Below, piece by piece: positions 53,810-63,486 of a stretch of DNA of 64,000 nucleotides. The notes under the pieces were generated by a model. That model was not told where the DNA came from. It made no database searches and saw nothing but the letters and a program-made list of their open reading frames with translations. Each line of letters starts with the position of its first letter. Within the stretch, counting starts at the first letter, position 1. Both the position numbers and the translations under genes were made by a program. This stretch comes from RUG191 sp045642225. GTDB taxonomy: Bacteria; Bacillota; Clostridia; Lachnospirales; Lachnospiraceae. The DNA is taken from positions 1 to 64,000 of the forward strand of contig JAZUIN010000079.1 in the NCBI GenBank assembly GCA_045642225.1, read 5' to 3'.

Positions 53810-56800
53810 TTATTCCTGTCTTTTAGAGTATCTAACAACACCAACCAACAAAGAAAACGCTATGATTAATAAAATTATATCAACCATATCCTTTATCTCA
53901 TCTCCAGTCTTTGGTGATTTTTTTTCAATTACAATTTGCGAATCAGTATCAACATTTTCTAGAGCTTGATTATCATTAGCAACTAATGCATTGTCATCTA
54001 AAACGCTTGGAACTACAGGATCTATAGATTCATTATCTTTATCCGGTTCTATGTCTTCTGGTTCTCTTGGTGTTGGATATTTTAACAACCTTAATGAAGC
54101 ATTTTCTACATTTAACGAATAATTGCTTAGCGATAAATTTGTAATATCCGTAACGCCAATTACATTTTGATATAAGCCATAAGTCAACTCACTATAAAGC
54201 TTGCCAAGAATACTATCGTCATAGAAGGCTCTTGGCGTTGACAAAACAACATCTTCAATACTTTCAAAAGCTCTTAAACCTTCAATATCATATTCATAAT
54301 TACGTTCCGGAAGACCAACAATATTGACAGCTTTTTTTGCTGTAATTGTTAGAGGAGCCTTCGTAATATCAATAGTTCCATATTCTTTATCTATGTCGTA
54401 ATCTCTGCTATAGAATAGTTTACTTCCAGCTTTATATTGAATTATATCTATTCTCTTGTCATTTCCTGCACTTTCAGTAACTCCTGGTCCCTTTGCAAGT
54501 AGCTTTCCATATCCATGCGTAAATGTATCAGCATCATCGTGATTTACGAATCCAAGGTAATCCAAATAATAATCTAAAGCTTTTGTCATACCGTATTCAA
54601 CAGACAAACTCTCGCCAAGTGCAACTCCTCTAGATCTTCTTACTGCCTTTGACGTAACTTTAAGATTTGCCTTATCTACTTTAACTAAAACAATCACAGA
54701 CTCATCGTTATACACTCTTGTAGCTGTATCTTCACTCAATGTAATTCTAATTGCTGAAACACCAGCGTGTTTAACAATAATCTTGCCGTTATCATCAACA
54801 TTTACAGAAGGCTCTGCATTAAATTCCGGCCATTTTTCATACAAATCACCAACTACTTCAAAACTATATTTATCGTTCTCTGTAGACGCATCTGTAGAAG
54901 GATTTAACACAAAATCATCCTCACCGTATGTCGCTGTATAAAGTCTATCAATTATAATATTTCTATTAGCTTTTTCTTTAGAAAATGTATTACTTATCTT
55001 TCTTGCAATGTAATTGTCATTATCTATAAATTCAGCCTCAATATAATAATTTCCAGATGCTATTCCTGTAAATGTTAAACCAGTATTTTTTGCATCATCA
55101 ACAGACAATGTATTTTGCGATAACAGAGTTCCATTTTCATCATTTTCTTTTATTGTAATAACAACATTTCCAGAAGTATCAGTAGGAATCATATTGCTAG
55201 TAATAACCTTTATATTAGAATCAGTAGCATTGATTTTATTTACTTTAATCTCCATAGAAATTGGTCGTTTATAAATCTTAAACTCTTTCGTATCTTCAGC
55301 CGCAGTGTAGTTATTACTTGCATTAACCTTTGCATGCACCTTGTAAGTCCCAACATTAGAAGGCTTAATTGGCAAAATGTTATTATCTGAATCCATATAT
55401 TCAATAACAACATTATTATCGCTATTAGTATATACACTTGGATCTTCTACAGGCTGACCATCATATACTTTACTATTATTTTCGGTTATTTCAACTTGAC
55501 CTCTATCAACCTTAATCTTATCAATATAGCGACCGCAAGAATACCAATACATATCATTGTCTTTACTTGTATTCGACTTTGCAAGAATCGTGTATTCTCC
55601 AAAATCCTTTGCTTTGATTTTGATATAAGCAGGATTACTATCGACAGCTTCCTTTTTATCAACAAGAGTTACTGCATCATTGTCGTTCAAATTAAAGGTT
55701 ACAGTTGAGCCTATTGGTAGTTCATCATATTTAACTTCAATCTTTGCCTCATCACCAATAATTGGTTGAGTGCTTGGTCCAATCAAAGTCAATTTATCTA
55801 TCATCTTCAACCAATTATCTTTGACCTGGCTAGTTACATTTCCATAATAAGTATCAATTCTTTTATAATTAATACTATTTTTTAAATATACAAGCTCTAA
55901 AACTGTATTAAAGTCATCAAAAACTACATTTTTCTCCGGAAGATATAAATAAAGCATATTATCTTCGTCAGAATATATATCATGCCAACAATAATCATTT
56001 TCATCAGCATCGGTCAAATGTGTAGCAACCTGAGCAAGTGGCTCAATTGCTTTAAGCTTAGTCTGATATACCCTAATATTTTCATCTGATTTTGCATCTT
56101 TAAAATATGCTTTAACACTTCCGCCATAAATTGTAGGTGTAAATGACATTGTTTCAGCTAGAAGCGTTCCAGCAGAAATAGTATATTTATGATTTCCAAG
56201 TGAACTTGCATCTTTACCTAATCCAATATCATTAAAACCTGAAGCTTCTACAACTCCTCCAGTCATCCTAAAAGTCTTAAGCAATCCAGTTCCTTGTCCT
56301 GTGCCAATTCCAGCAGCGCCGTCACCACCAGTAGCATTTACATAGCCCCCAGTTATACTAACACACTTTACGTCATTACTTCCCGAGCGCCAATTTCTAT
56401 AATACTTACCATTACCAATTCCAGCAGCGCCTTCTCCACCTACAGCCAAAACACTAGACTTAGCCATACGCTCCTTTAATGTAGAGCCTGTCATATCATA
56501 TAACGTATTCTTTTTTATTAGAACATCACCATTTAAGTAAGAGTTTTCTCCAACACCAATACCTGCTCCACATTTTCCACCATACGCTTCAATTTTGCCT
56601 GAGCCTTGAAGAATAATCTTATATAAATATTCCTGTCCTCCTGATGTTCCAATACCTGCGGCACTTTCTCCCGCTTTAGCAACAAGATTAGTATTTTTTA
56701 TCTCTATATTTCCTTTAACTTTGTAGGTTTCTCCACCACCTACGCCTGCTCCTCTATAACTACCTGTTGCTACAACATTTTCACAATTAGAAATACGAAC

Positions 56801-59272
56801 AGATTTCATGCTAGCCTTAGCTTCTTTAATACTAAATCTATTATTGTCTCCTACTTCACCAAATTCTTTAAATGAAAGATCATCAATTCCACCTGAGCCT
56901 ATACCAGAAGCACACGCGCCACCAGTTGAAACTATATTGTTACAATTATCAATATCTATAGTTCCAGCAACTCCAACACCAGAACCACCAATTCCGGCTG
57001 CACCTTTCTTATGCGACAAATCATCTCCGCCAATTGCTTGAATGTTATCACAATTGGAAATGTTAATGCTATCAAAATCCGCTGTAGTTCCAGCTCCAAT
57101 ACCTGCACCTGCAAAAGAACCATAAGCAACTTTTTCAGGCTCAGTAACACCAGGCTCTGTTGTAGGAACTTTAATTACTTTAGTAATATTCGCACCTGTA
57201 GAACCTTTAGCTTTTATTGTATTACAATTTCTTATAGTAAGATTTCCAACCTTACCACCATCACCAGAGATAATTAGATTAAAAGTATCTGAACCATATC
57301 TCAAGCCAGAGCTTCCTATACCAGCTCCACCTCTTACACCTTCAGCCTCAATATAATTACAATCAGATATTAAAATCTCTTTAATTTCTCCACCTTCACC
57401 AGGTCCAATTCCAGCAGTACAATCAAGCTTTTCATCATCTTTTCCCGTATTGTTCTCATGTGCTTTAGCAATAATCGTTCCACAGTTTGTAATGTGAAGC
57501 TTATTCATATCAGCTTCTTTTTTCTGGACATTTGAAGCACCAGCTGTACCAATAGAATTTCCTTCATAATCGGAATTATTTATGAAAATGTTTTTTACTG
57601 GCGCAAAAGCACCTCCTCCAATTCCAACACCATAATGAATACCATCACTAGGAATATATGTTTTTACACTACAGTTATCTATTGATATAGTGTCAATAGA
57701 ATTGTCACCCATTTCAGAGTCATATCCATTACCAATACCAGATCCATGCCTACCAGGATGAGTATCAACAGTAGCATTTTTAATTGAAATATTCCCACCT
57801 TTACCTTGACTACTACCGATAGCTGCAGCTTCACCATCGCCATAGGCAAAAATACTTAAATCTCTATTGGTTTTACCAGTAATATTTATAATTCCACCTT
57901 CACCCGCTTCAGCAGAACCTATACCACAAGAATCTTTACCACCAACAGCATTTATAATACCAAGACCAGTAATTGTGATATTGTTTCTATCAACTCTATG
58001 GCCGCCACCAATACCTGCACCTTCTTTACCACCTCTAGCATTAATTTTCCCAGCACTATCCATATTGATTGTAATTGGCATACCATCTTTACTAGAATAG
58101 TCTCCGCTTCCTATTCCGGCAGCACCTTCTCCACCTGTTGCAATAATATTAGGTTCACCTTCTATAGTTATAGAGCCTTCTCCCCTAGTATTATTATCAC
58201 CAGCACCTATACCTGCGCTGTGCTCACCACCAGTAGCATTTATCTCGCCATTACCACTTATATATACTTTTGCTCCATTATTGTTATCTCCGCCACCAAT
58301 GCCGGCACCATCACCACCACCAATTGCTTCAATCTTCTTACAATTGTAAATGTATATTCCGTCAGTAAATTCTGTACTTTGACCACCACCAATTCCTGCA
58401 CCATTAGCTGTTCCATGAGCGTAAATATATTCACAATTATTTATAACAATTTTACCCAAGTATACTTCATCACCATCAACAATATCATCACCTGTACCTA
58501 TACCTGGTGCACCGTCACCGCCTCGTGCTTCAATTTTTACATTATCATTTATAGTAATTGAACTAACATCACCATCACGTCCGCCACCAATTCCTGCAGC
58601 ATGCTTAGCTCCTGTAGCTTTAATAGAGACATCACCCTCAATAATAAGGTTACCCATGTCTGAATAATTTCCACTTTTTATTTTTTTATTGGCATAATTT
58701 TCACAATCACTTGAATTTGTACCAATACCAGCGGCACCTCTATCATTTTGACCATTTCCACCACCAATGGCTTCAAGATAACCATCACCTTTAATAGTAA
58801 GGTTAGCATTTTTAGCAATACAAATTCCGGCATAACCGTCATTATGCCCCCAACCAACATCATTACCACCTACTAGCTTATTATCTCCTTTTACAGTGAT
58901 TTCAGCATAAGAGTCAGGCGTAATTGTTATAGGTGAAATTTCTTCACTCTCATCATTATTACTATGTCTAAAATTCATTTCAAGATTTTCAATAGTAACC
59001 TTTATAGGACTACTTTCTGTTCCACCATTAATTACAATACCACCTTTATTAGCAGTACCAGTTATAGAATAATCAAAGCTACTATCATCAATGACACTTC
59101 TTTTGTTATCACTTACATTTATACTCTTAGTTCCTTTATAAATGTTATTAAAATCTACAGTTCTCTCTTGCTTTAAATTAATATAAAAAAAGACGCCAAA
59201 AACCAATGCTGCGAAAATCGCAACAAAAATAATAGCTATTATACTTTTATTTTTTCTGGTTTTTAAACGCAT
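53810..59272 (-). CDS. Giant repeat-rich cell-surface protein with sortase-like tail
   Basis: 1820 residues. A signal anchor (about 10-31) precedes a region (about 75-1060) of roughly 24 degenerate repeats, each with a beta-strand pair and a GAGIGGG-type turn, often preceded by I-x-A-x-GG. Such a pattern suggests a right-handed beta-helix like the DUF4353/Cthe_2159 carbohydrate-binding family. Ig-like and YDG/MBG-type domains follow (SKVYDGQPVEDPSVY near 1270; ITAKKAVNIVG near 1640). The end has SPKTGDE, a hydrophobic helix and KRQE, a variant LPxTG sorting signal. Likely wall-anchored adhesin or glycan binder; that role is an inference. It follows the symporter by 20 bases. Confidence 0.88.
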   Translation of the reverse strand: MRLKTRKNKSIIAIIFVAIFAALVFGVFFYINLKQERTVDFNNIYKGTKSINVSDNKRSVIDDSSFDYSITGTANKGGIVINGGTESSPIKVTIENLEMNFRHSNNDESEEISPITITPDSYAEITVKGDNKLVGGNDVGWGHNDGYAGICIAKNANLTIKGDGYLEAIGGGNGQNDRGAAGIGTNSSDCENYANKKIKSGNYSDMGNLIIEGDVSIKATGAKHAAGIGGGRDGDVSSITINDNVKIEARGGDGAPGIGTGDDIVDGDEVYLGKIVINNCEYIYAHGTANGAGIGGGQSTEFTDGIYIYNCKKIEAIGGGDGAGIGGGDNNNGAKVYISGNGEINATGGEHSAGIGAGDNNTRGEGSITIEGEPNIIATGGEGAAGIGSGDYSSKDGMPITINMDSAGKINARGGKEGAGIGGGHRVDRNNITITGLGIINAVGGKDSCGIGSAEAGEGGIINITGKTNRDLSIFAYGDGEAAAIGSSQGKGGNISIKNATVDTHPGRHGSGIGNGYDSEMGDNSIDTISIDNCSVKTYIPSDGIHYGVGIGGGAFAPVKNIFINNSDYEGNSIGTAGASNVQKKEADMNKLHITNCGTIIAKAHENNTGKDDEKLDCTAGIGPGEGGEIKEILISDCNYIEAEGVRGGAGIGSSGLRYGSDTFNLIISGDGGKVGNLTIRNCNTIKAKGSTGANITKVIKVPTTEPGVTEPEKVAYGSFAGAGIGAGTTADFDSINISNCDNIQAIGGDDLSHKKGAAGIGGSGVGVAGTIDIDNCNNIVSTGGACASGIGSGGIDDLSFKEFGEVGDNNRFSIKEAKASMKSVRISNCENVVATGSYRGAGVGGGETYKVKGNIEIKNTNLVAKAGESAAGIGTSGGQEYLYKIILQGSGKIEAYGGKCGAGIGVGENSYLNGDVLIKKNTLYDMTGSTLKERMAKSSVLAVGGEGAAGIGNGKYYRNWRSGSNDVKCVSITGGYVNATGGDGAAGIGTGQGTGLLKTFRMTGGVVEASGFNDIGLGKDASSLGNHKYTISAGTLLAETMSFTPTIYGGSVKAYFKDAKSDENIRVYQTKLKAIEPLAQVATHLTDADENDYCWHDIYSDEDNMLYLYLPEKNVVFDDFNTVLELVYLKNSINYKRIDTYYGNVTSQVKDNWLKMIDKLTLIGPSTQPIIGDEAKIEVKYDELPIGSTVTFNLNDNDAVTLVDKKEAVDSNPAYIKIKAKDFGEYTILAKSNTSKDNDMYWYSCGRYIDKIKVDRGQVEITENNSKVYDGQPVEDPSVYTNSDNNVVIEYMDSDNNILPIKPSNVGTYKVHAKVNASNNYTAAEDTKEFKIYKRPISMEIKVNKINATDSNIKVITSNMIPTDTSGNVVITIKENDENGTLLSQNTLSVDDAKNTGLTFTGIASGNYYIEAEFIDNDNYIARKISNTFSKEKANRNIIIDRLYTATYGEDDFVLNPSTDASTENDKYSFEVVGDLYEKWPEFNAEPSVNVDDNGKIIVKHAGVSAIRITLSEDTATRVYNDESVIVLVKVDKANLKVTSKAVRRSRGVALGESLSVEYGMTKALDYYLDYLGFVNHDDADTFTHGYGKLLAKGPGVTESAGNDKRIDIIQYKAGSKLFYSRDYDIDKEYGTIDITKAPLTITAKKAVNIVGLPERNYEYDIEGLRAFESIEDVVLSTPRAFYDDSILGKLYSELTYGLYQNVIGVTDITNLSLSNYSLNVENASLRLLKYPTPREPEDIEPDKDNESIDPVVPSVLDDNALVANDNQALENVDTDSQIVIEKKSPKTGDEIKDMVDIILLIIAFSLLVGVVRYSKRQE

Positions 59273-59292
59273 TTTTTAACATCCTATATTTA

Positions 59293-60885
59293 CTACGATT
59301 TTAATTTTTGCATATCAATACTATCCTTATCATATGCAAATTCTATCTCTTCTAAGAAAGTATATAGAACAGTACATACTGTTTGTATATTGTTAGTAAA
59401 AATTCTACATGCAGAAAGTACACCCACATAATTAACTGAAATACCTAACTGCTGTAAAATTATAGTCCATGAAGCAACCGTTCCTGGTGATGCAAGAGAA
59501 AGCTGTAATGACAGAATAAACATAACAAGAAGAATTGATGTAGAAATCATAACTCCTGTTTGATCTGCTATCATACATGGTGCCAATATAAGACTTATTG
59601 AAACCATAGGATAATAAACAGCTTGTGCCATAGGCATCCAAAGTTGATTGAAATCTCTATCTATACCAAATTCATTTTCAGCAACATCATATCTATCTTT
59701 TAATGTTGCAGATAGACTTGCCGTTACGAAGGATTTAACCAAAGGAACTTTTGATTTTTTAATAATAGTAATAATACTTACTTTACATTTCACACAAACC
59801 TTTATTGCCTTAACAATAAGCACAATAATTGAACATGCAAGTACGGCTACTATATACTTCCAAGCTGTGAAAATAATTTGGGTATTGCCTCCAAGAATAA
59901 TCTCCATCAAACTCAAGCCCGGAATAACGCAAACTAATTTAAGAACATATTCCATGATTACATAAATTACATTACGTAGTTGGTCAACAACTTTACCAAG
60001 CTCTCTTGTTTTATCTCCTGTAACAAGCATTGCTGCACCTATTCCAAATGCCAAAATAACTATTTGTGGCATATTATTTTCAGTAAAAGGTGTTACAAAA
60101 TTAGTAGGAACAACATTTAGAATCATTTCAATAATTTGTTTTGGCTTGAAATCTGAAGCACCTACAACAAAATTTGAATAACACAAAAAAGCTGCAGCTA
60201 AAGCGACTAGTGTAATAAATATCGTCATTAAAACTGACCTTTTAAATATAGAAAGTCCCAAGTCATTAAGCTGTTTCAAACTAGCCAATGACGAAATTGA
60301 CGAAATCATAGAAATAAACATTACTGGAATCATTATTCCTGATACTAAACTTATCACAAGCGAAAGTACTGGATGTACTAAATCGTCGTTAACAAATTGA
60401 ACAATATCCTTTGGCAATAAGCTTATTAACAAGCCTAAAACTATACCTAAAAAAATAGATATTACCATAGGATTTTTCCAGAAAGCATTTTGTTTTATCC
60501 TAGGTGAATGTATTATAACAAAGTTGTTGTTGAAAGAATGAATATAAGACACACTAGCATTATCATGATTAAATGCTCCTGTAAACAATCCATTTATTAG
60601 AGAAGATAATTCTGTCTTCTTGTATAATGCTTGATTAAAATCACCCTTAGCAGAAATAATCAAATCAATTTTACCTAATTTTTTTATTACACGGCATGTA
60701 ACTTCTTCTTCATCTCCGATTTCATCTTTATATATGTATAAAACCTCTGTGATTTCTTTGACATATAAATCAATGACGTCAGCTTCAAAGTTATATTTAC
60801 TCATATAATTTCTAATGTCATCTTTAAAGCCTTCTATATTTGATTCAACTAAGTTAAATTTTTTCTCAATTCTTTTAACTGCCAT
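59293..60885 (-). CDS. Dicarboxylate/amino-acid:cation symporter with N-terminal extension
   Basis: An SLC1/DAACS transporter of 530 residues. The membrane part (from about residue 135) has around eight segments with the family's two hairpins and LASPGTVASWTIILQQLGI near the C-terminus. Before it are about 125 soluble residues (IDLYVKEITEVLYIYKDEIG, then IDLIISAKGDFNQ) not found in typical symporters; they resemble a worn HATPase/anti-sigma-like fold. The start is the ATG at 60885, after GGAGGAAGAATTTA; the open frame to 60924 lacks a site. Probable substrates are glutamate, aspartate or C4-dicarboxylates; not determined. The surface protein follows. Confidence 0.88.
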   Translation of the reverse strand: MAVKRIEKKFNLVESNIEGFKDDIRNYMSKYNFEADVIDLYVKEITEVLYIYKDEIGDEEEVTCRVIKKLGKIDLIISAKGDFNQALYKKTELSSLINGLFTGAFNHDNASVSYIHSFNNNFVIIHSPRIKQNAFWKNPMVISIFLGIVLGLLISLLPKDIVQFVNDDLVHPVLSLVISLVSGIMIPVMFISMISSISSLASLKQLNDLGLSIFKRSVLMTIFITLVALAAAFLCYSNFVVGASDFKPKQIIEMILNVVPTNFVTPFTENNMPQIVILAFGIGAAMLVTGDKTRELGKVVDQLRNVIYVIMEYVLKLVCVIPGLSLMEIILGGNTQIIFTAWKYIVAVLACSIIVLIVKAIKVCVKCKVSIITIIKKSKVPLVKSFVTASLSATLKDRYDVAENEFGIDRDFNQLWMPMAQAVYYPMVSISLILAPCMIADQTGVMISTSILLVMFILSLQLSLASPGTVASWTIILQQLGISVNYVGVLSACRIFTNNIQTVCTVLYTFLEEIEFAYDKDSIDMQKLKS

Positions 60886-60922
60886 TAAATTCTTCCTCCA
60901 GAATATATTAAAAACACTAGTC

Positions 60923-60946
60923 AAAAAAGACCACTATTGTGGTCTT
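60923..60946 (-). terminator. Terminator after the lipase gene
   Basis: Stem AAGACCAC (60927-60934) and GTGGTCTT (60939-60946) with a 4-nt loop overlaps the stop codon of the lipase gene and is followed by a T-run on the minus strand. It separates the folBK-lipase operon from the symporter gene. Confidence 0.92.
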
Positions 60947-62127
60947 TAAAATCCAGCTTCTATACTGGCTAATGCTTTATTCAAACTATCCGTTATAGAC
61001 TTTTTCTTCTCATTAAATGTATCTTTAGCTTTAATATTAGGCTTAAAACTAACATACATTGAAGCCATAAGTTTTTTTATAGCATCCTTTACTAATGCTT
61101 GCGTATCTTCTGGCAAATCTTGCAACGCAGTATGCATTTTGCTAATGTCACTCCATTTTAGAGATGACAAATCATCTAACGTAGTTATATCCCCTGCTTC
61201 AAAAGGTTTGAAAAGCGTATCAATAAATTCCATTCGATCATTATCGCTTAAGCTTTCTAGCCACATTGTAACTGCATTATCAATTTTAACACTAGAAGAA
61301 GCCAACTCACTCTCTTCAAATGTTGCTCCTAAAACACACCAAGTCATTGGATTATGTTGGCCCATTCCACTACCTGTACTTTTTACAACATTATGCTTTA
61401 TGTCGTTAGAAAGCAACATTCCTACAATCGAGTTTTCAGGCACTGTACTAATGATTTTAGGTAAAATGTGTTGGTATCCTTTCTCCTGACACACTTCACT
61501 TCTAAAGCCTGGTCCATCGTTAGAATAAACATTTATAATATTTTCTTGTATATTTTCATCACAAAATGATGAAGCATATACAGCAAAATTTCCACCCTTA
61601 GAATGTCCACCAACACGAATCTTTTTATCAACATTAGAAAAATTATCATTTAAATATTTCATTGCGCGTTGTTGTCCTGTTGTCTGATAAAGATAACCCA
61701 TATTACAATCTTCTTTCCAGCCAACAATTGTAGAGTCAGTACCTCTATATGCAACAAAATATGTATTGTCATCTAACAAAAATGTAACAACAGAAAATTG
61801 TACATCTAACTCGTCATTTATTTCATTAACATAACCTGTAAGATATATATTTTTGAAACGATTAGATTTAACCATTCTATGCATCAAAAATGGAGCAACC
61901 TTAGTCTCTGAACTTTTGGCCATAATTTCTTCTTCAGTATGAAGCTCAAAAAACTTCTTATACACTGAATCCAAGCTAATTTTTTCATTTATGCCAGGGC
62001 CTGGAACAATACCACCAAAATCTGTATATGCTAATTCTGCAAGAATCAAATTATCGACAACATTAAATGGACTTTGAGCAAATGTAATATCTCCTCTCCA
62101 GTCTAAATAATCATTAATATTTGACAT
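60946..62127 (-). CDS. DUF2974 (Mbeg1-like) alpha/beta-hydrolase
   Basis: A predicted lipase-like hydrolase of 393 residues. The nucleophile elbow GGHSKGGNFAVYASSF (Ser near residue 174) and YVAYRGTDSTIVGWKEDCNM upstream are class-3-lipase-like features of this family. No signal peptide or membrane helix is clear, so it is probably cytoplasmic. The substrate is unknown. Start site GGGAGGTTAGTT. It follows the CPBP gene by 26 bases and closes the operon at a terminator. Confidence 0.87.
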   Translation of the reverse strand: MSNINDYLDWRGDITFAQSPFNVVDNLILAELAYTDFGGIVPGPGINEKISLDSVYKKFFELHTEEEIMAKSSETKVAPFLMHRMVKSNRFKNIYLTGYVNEINDELDVQFSVVTFLLDDNTYFVAYRGTDSTIVGWKEDCNMGYLYQTTGQQRAMKYLNDNFSNVDKKIRVGGHSKGGNFAVYASSFCDENIQENIINVYSNDGPGFRSEVCQEKGYQHILPKIISTVPENSIVGMLLSNDIKHNVVKSTGSGMGQHNPMTWCVLGATFEESELASSSVKIDNAVTMWLESLSDNDRMEFIDTLFKPFEAGDITTLDDLSSLKWSDISKMHTALQDLPEDTQALVKDAIKKLMASMYVSFKPNIKAKDTFNEKKKSITDSLNKALASIEAGF

Positions 62128-62153
62128 AACTAACCTCCCACAAAGAATTTAAT

Positions 62154-62843
62154 CTATTTAAAGATTACATTTACAAGAATAAGAACAGTCAAATTAAGCA
62201 ATGCATGACCTGCATATGTAACCCAAAGCTTATGTGTTCTTTGATATACAAATCCAAGATACAAACCAATTATAAATGCATATATCATTTGTACCCAATT
62301 CATATGAAGTAATCCAAATATAAGCGCAGAGATAAATATTGTAACTGAATCATTATATTTCTTCTCTATTTCTCCACAAACAATTCCACGAAATACTAAT
62401 TCCTCCATAAGTGGAATAATAATAACGTTACTTACAATCTTTGCAACAAAATCACCATCTGACAAAAAAGCATTTGCATCTTTGAAGCTTTCTGACATAT
62501 CCATAATAGGCATGTTAGTTATTGCAATATTAAGTGCAACACCAATAAGAACTGCGCCTATAATATATACTAATTCCATTCCAAAGGTCTTATAATTAAA
62601 ATATGGCTTCTCTGAATATACATTAGCATTTCTATATAGAATAAACATTACTACGCCTGTTATTGCTGCTGAAATTCCCGCACAATACAAAGGACTAATT
62701 GATAATCCCAAAATATGCTCTGCATTATCTGCTTGACCAATTAAGTAATTAAATAACGTAAACAAAAGGTTATACAAAATAAAATATACCGCTACTGGAT
62801 ATATAACCTTATACATAACACTATCTCTAAAGTTTCCTAACAT
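62154..62843 (-). CDS. CPBP-family intramembrane metalloprotease
   Basis: A multi-pass membrane protein with the Abi/CPBP motifs EELVFRG (catalytic Glu pair and Arg, about residue 147), FGLLHMNW (His, about 180) and HALLNLTV (His, about 217). About seven hydrophobic segments. I start at the ATG at 62843, preceded by AAGGAAG; the open frame runs back to 62867. It overlaps the HAD gene by 17 bases. The family handles CAAX-like processing or bacteriocin self-protection in some cases; no bacteriocin gene is seen. Confidence 0.88.
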   Translation of the reverse strand: MLGNFRDSVMYKVIYPVAVYFILYNLLFTLFNYLIGQADNAEHILGLSISPLYCAGISAAITGVVMFILYRNANVYSEKPYFNYKTFGMELVYIIGAVLIGVALNIAITNMPIMDMSESFKDANAFLSDGDFVAKIVSNVIIIPLMEELVFRGIVCGEIEKKYNDSVTIFISALIFGLLHMNWVQMIYAFIIGLYLGFVYQRTHKLWVTYAGHALLNLTVLILVNVIFK

Positions 62844-63477
62844 AATCACATACTTCCTTAAAATCATTAAATATTGCTAATGCTCCATTATCAAGCATTG
62901 CTTTAGTATCACCAAAACCATATTCTACACCAATACAGTCGATACCATACTCTTTTGCTCCAACAACATCATAAATTGTATCACCAATAAGAACAGTCTC
63001 TTCCTTAGTTGCCTCTGGAAATCTTTTGAAAAATTCTTCAATTATCTCAATTTTCTTCTCGCGACTTGTATCTTCCGACGCGCCTACGACAGAATCAAAA
63101 TATTCTAATATATTGTGATATTCCAAAATCTGTTTGCATGCAGGTTCGTTCTTTGAAGAACAAAGTGCAATAAGAAATCCGTTATCCTTTAATTCTTTGA
63201 TACCTTCAGCCATATATGGAAAAAGTTCACTTTCAATTGCACATTTGTGCATATAACGTTCTCTAAATTTGTAAATCATTTCAAGCGACTTCTCTTCGCT
63301 AACGCCATAATCATCTTGAAATGATTTCGTCAAAGGAGGTCCAATATAAGTTCTTAATTTCTCAATACCAGGCACTTCATATCCATAAGCTTCTAAAGCG
63401 TATGCAATAGATTTGACAACTCCTTCTTCTGTATTAACTACTGTTCCATCCAAATCAAGTAAAATATTTTTATACAT
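62827..63477 (-). CDS. HAD-superfamily phosphatase (PGP/PpaX-like)
   Basis: 216 residues. The nucleophile motif DLDGTVVNTEEG is at residues 8-19, motif II Ser in LCSSKNE (about 105), and the acidic motif IGDTIYDVVGAKEYGID (about 165). The helical cap between them matches the phosphoglycolate-phosphatase-like subgroup. The substrate could be phosphoglycolate, pyrophosphate or a nucleotide and cannot be read from sequence. ATG follows AGGGATTTGAA. It overlaps the CPBP gene. Confidence 0.9.
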   Translation of the reverse strand: MYKNILLDLDGTVVNTEEGVVKSIAYALEAYGYEVPGIEKLRTYIGPPLTKSFQDDYGVSEEKSLEMIYKFRERYMHKCAIESELFPYMAEGIKELKDNGFLIALCSSKNEPACKQILEYHNILEYFDSVVGASEDTSREKKIEIIEEFFKRFPEATKEETVLIGDTIYDVVGAKEYGIDCIGVEYGFGDTKAMLDNGALAIFNDFKEVCDYVRKL

Positions 63478-63486
63478 TTCAAATCC

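Noticed and set aside
57998..58561. 187-codon open frame on the plus strand
   Set aside because: It lies opposite the repeat region of the surface protein, is rich in Thr, Ser and Ile from the antisense of Gly/Asn codons, and has no ribosome site. A shadow frame.
62154..62867. CPBP protease as bacteriocin immunity
   Set aside because: No bacteriocin precursor or exporter gene lies nearby; the neighbours are metabolic.
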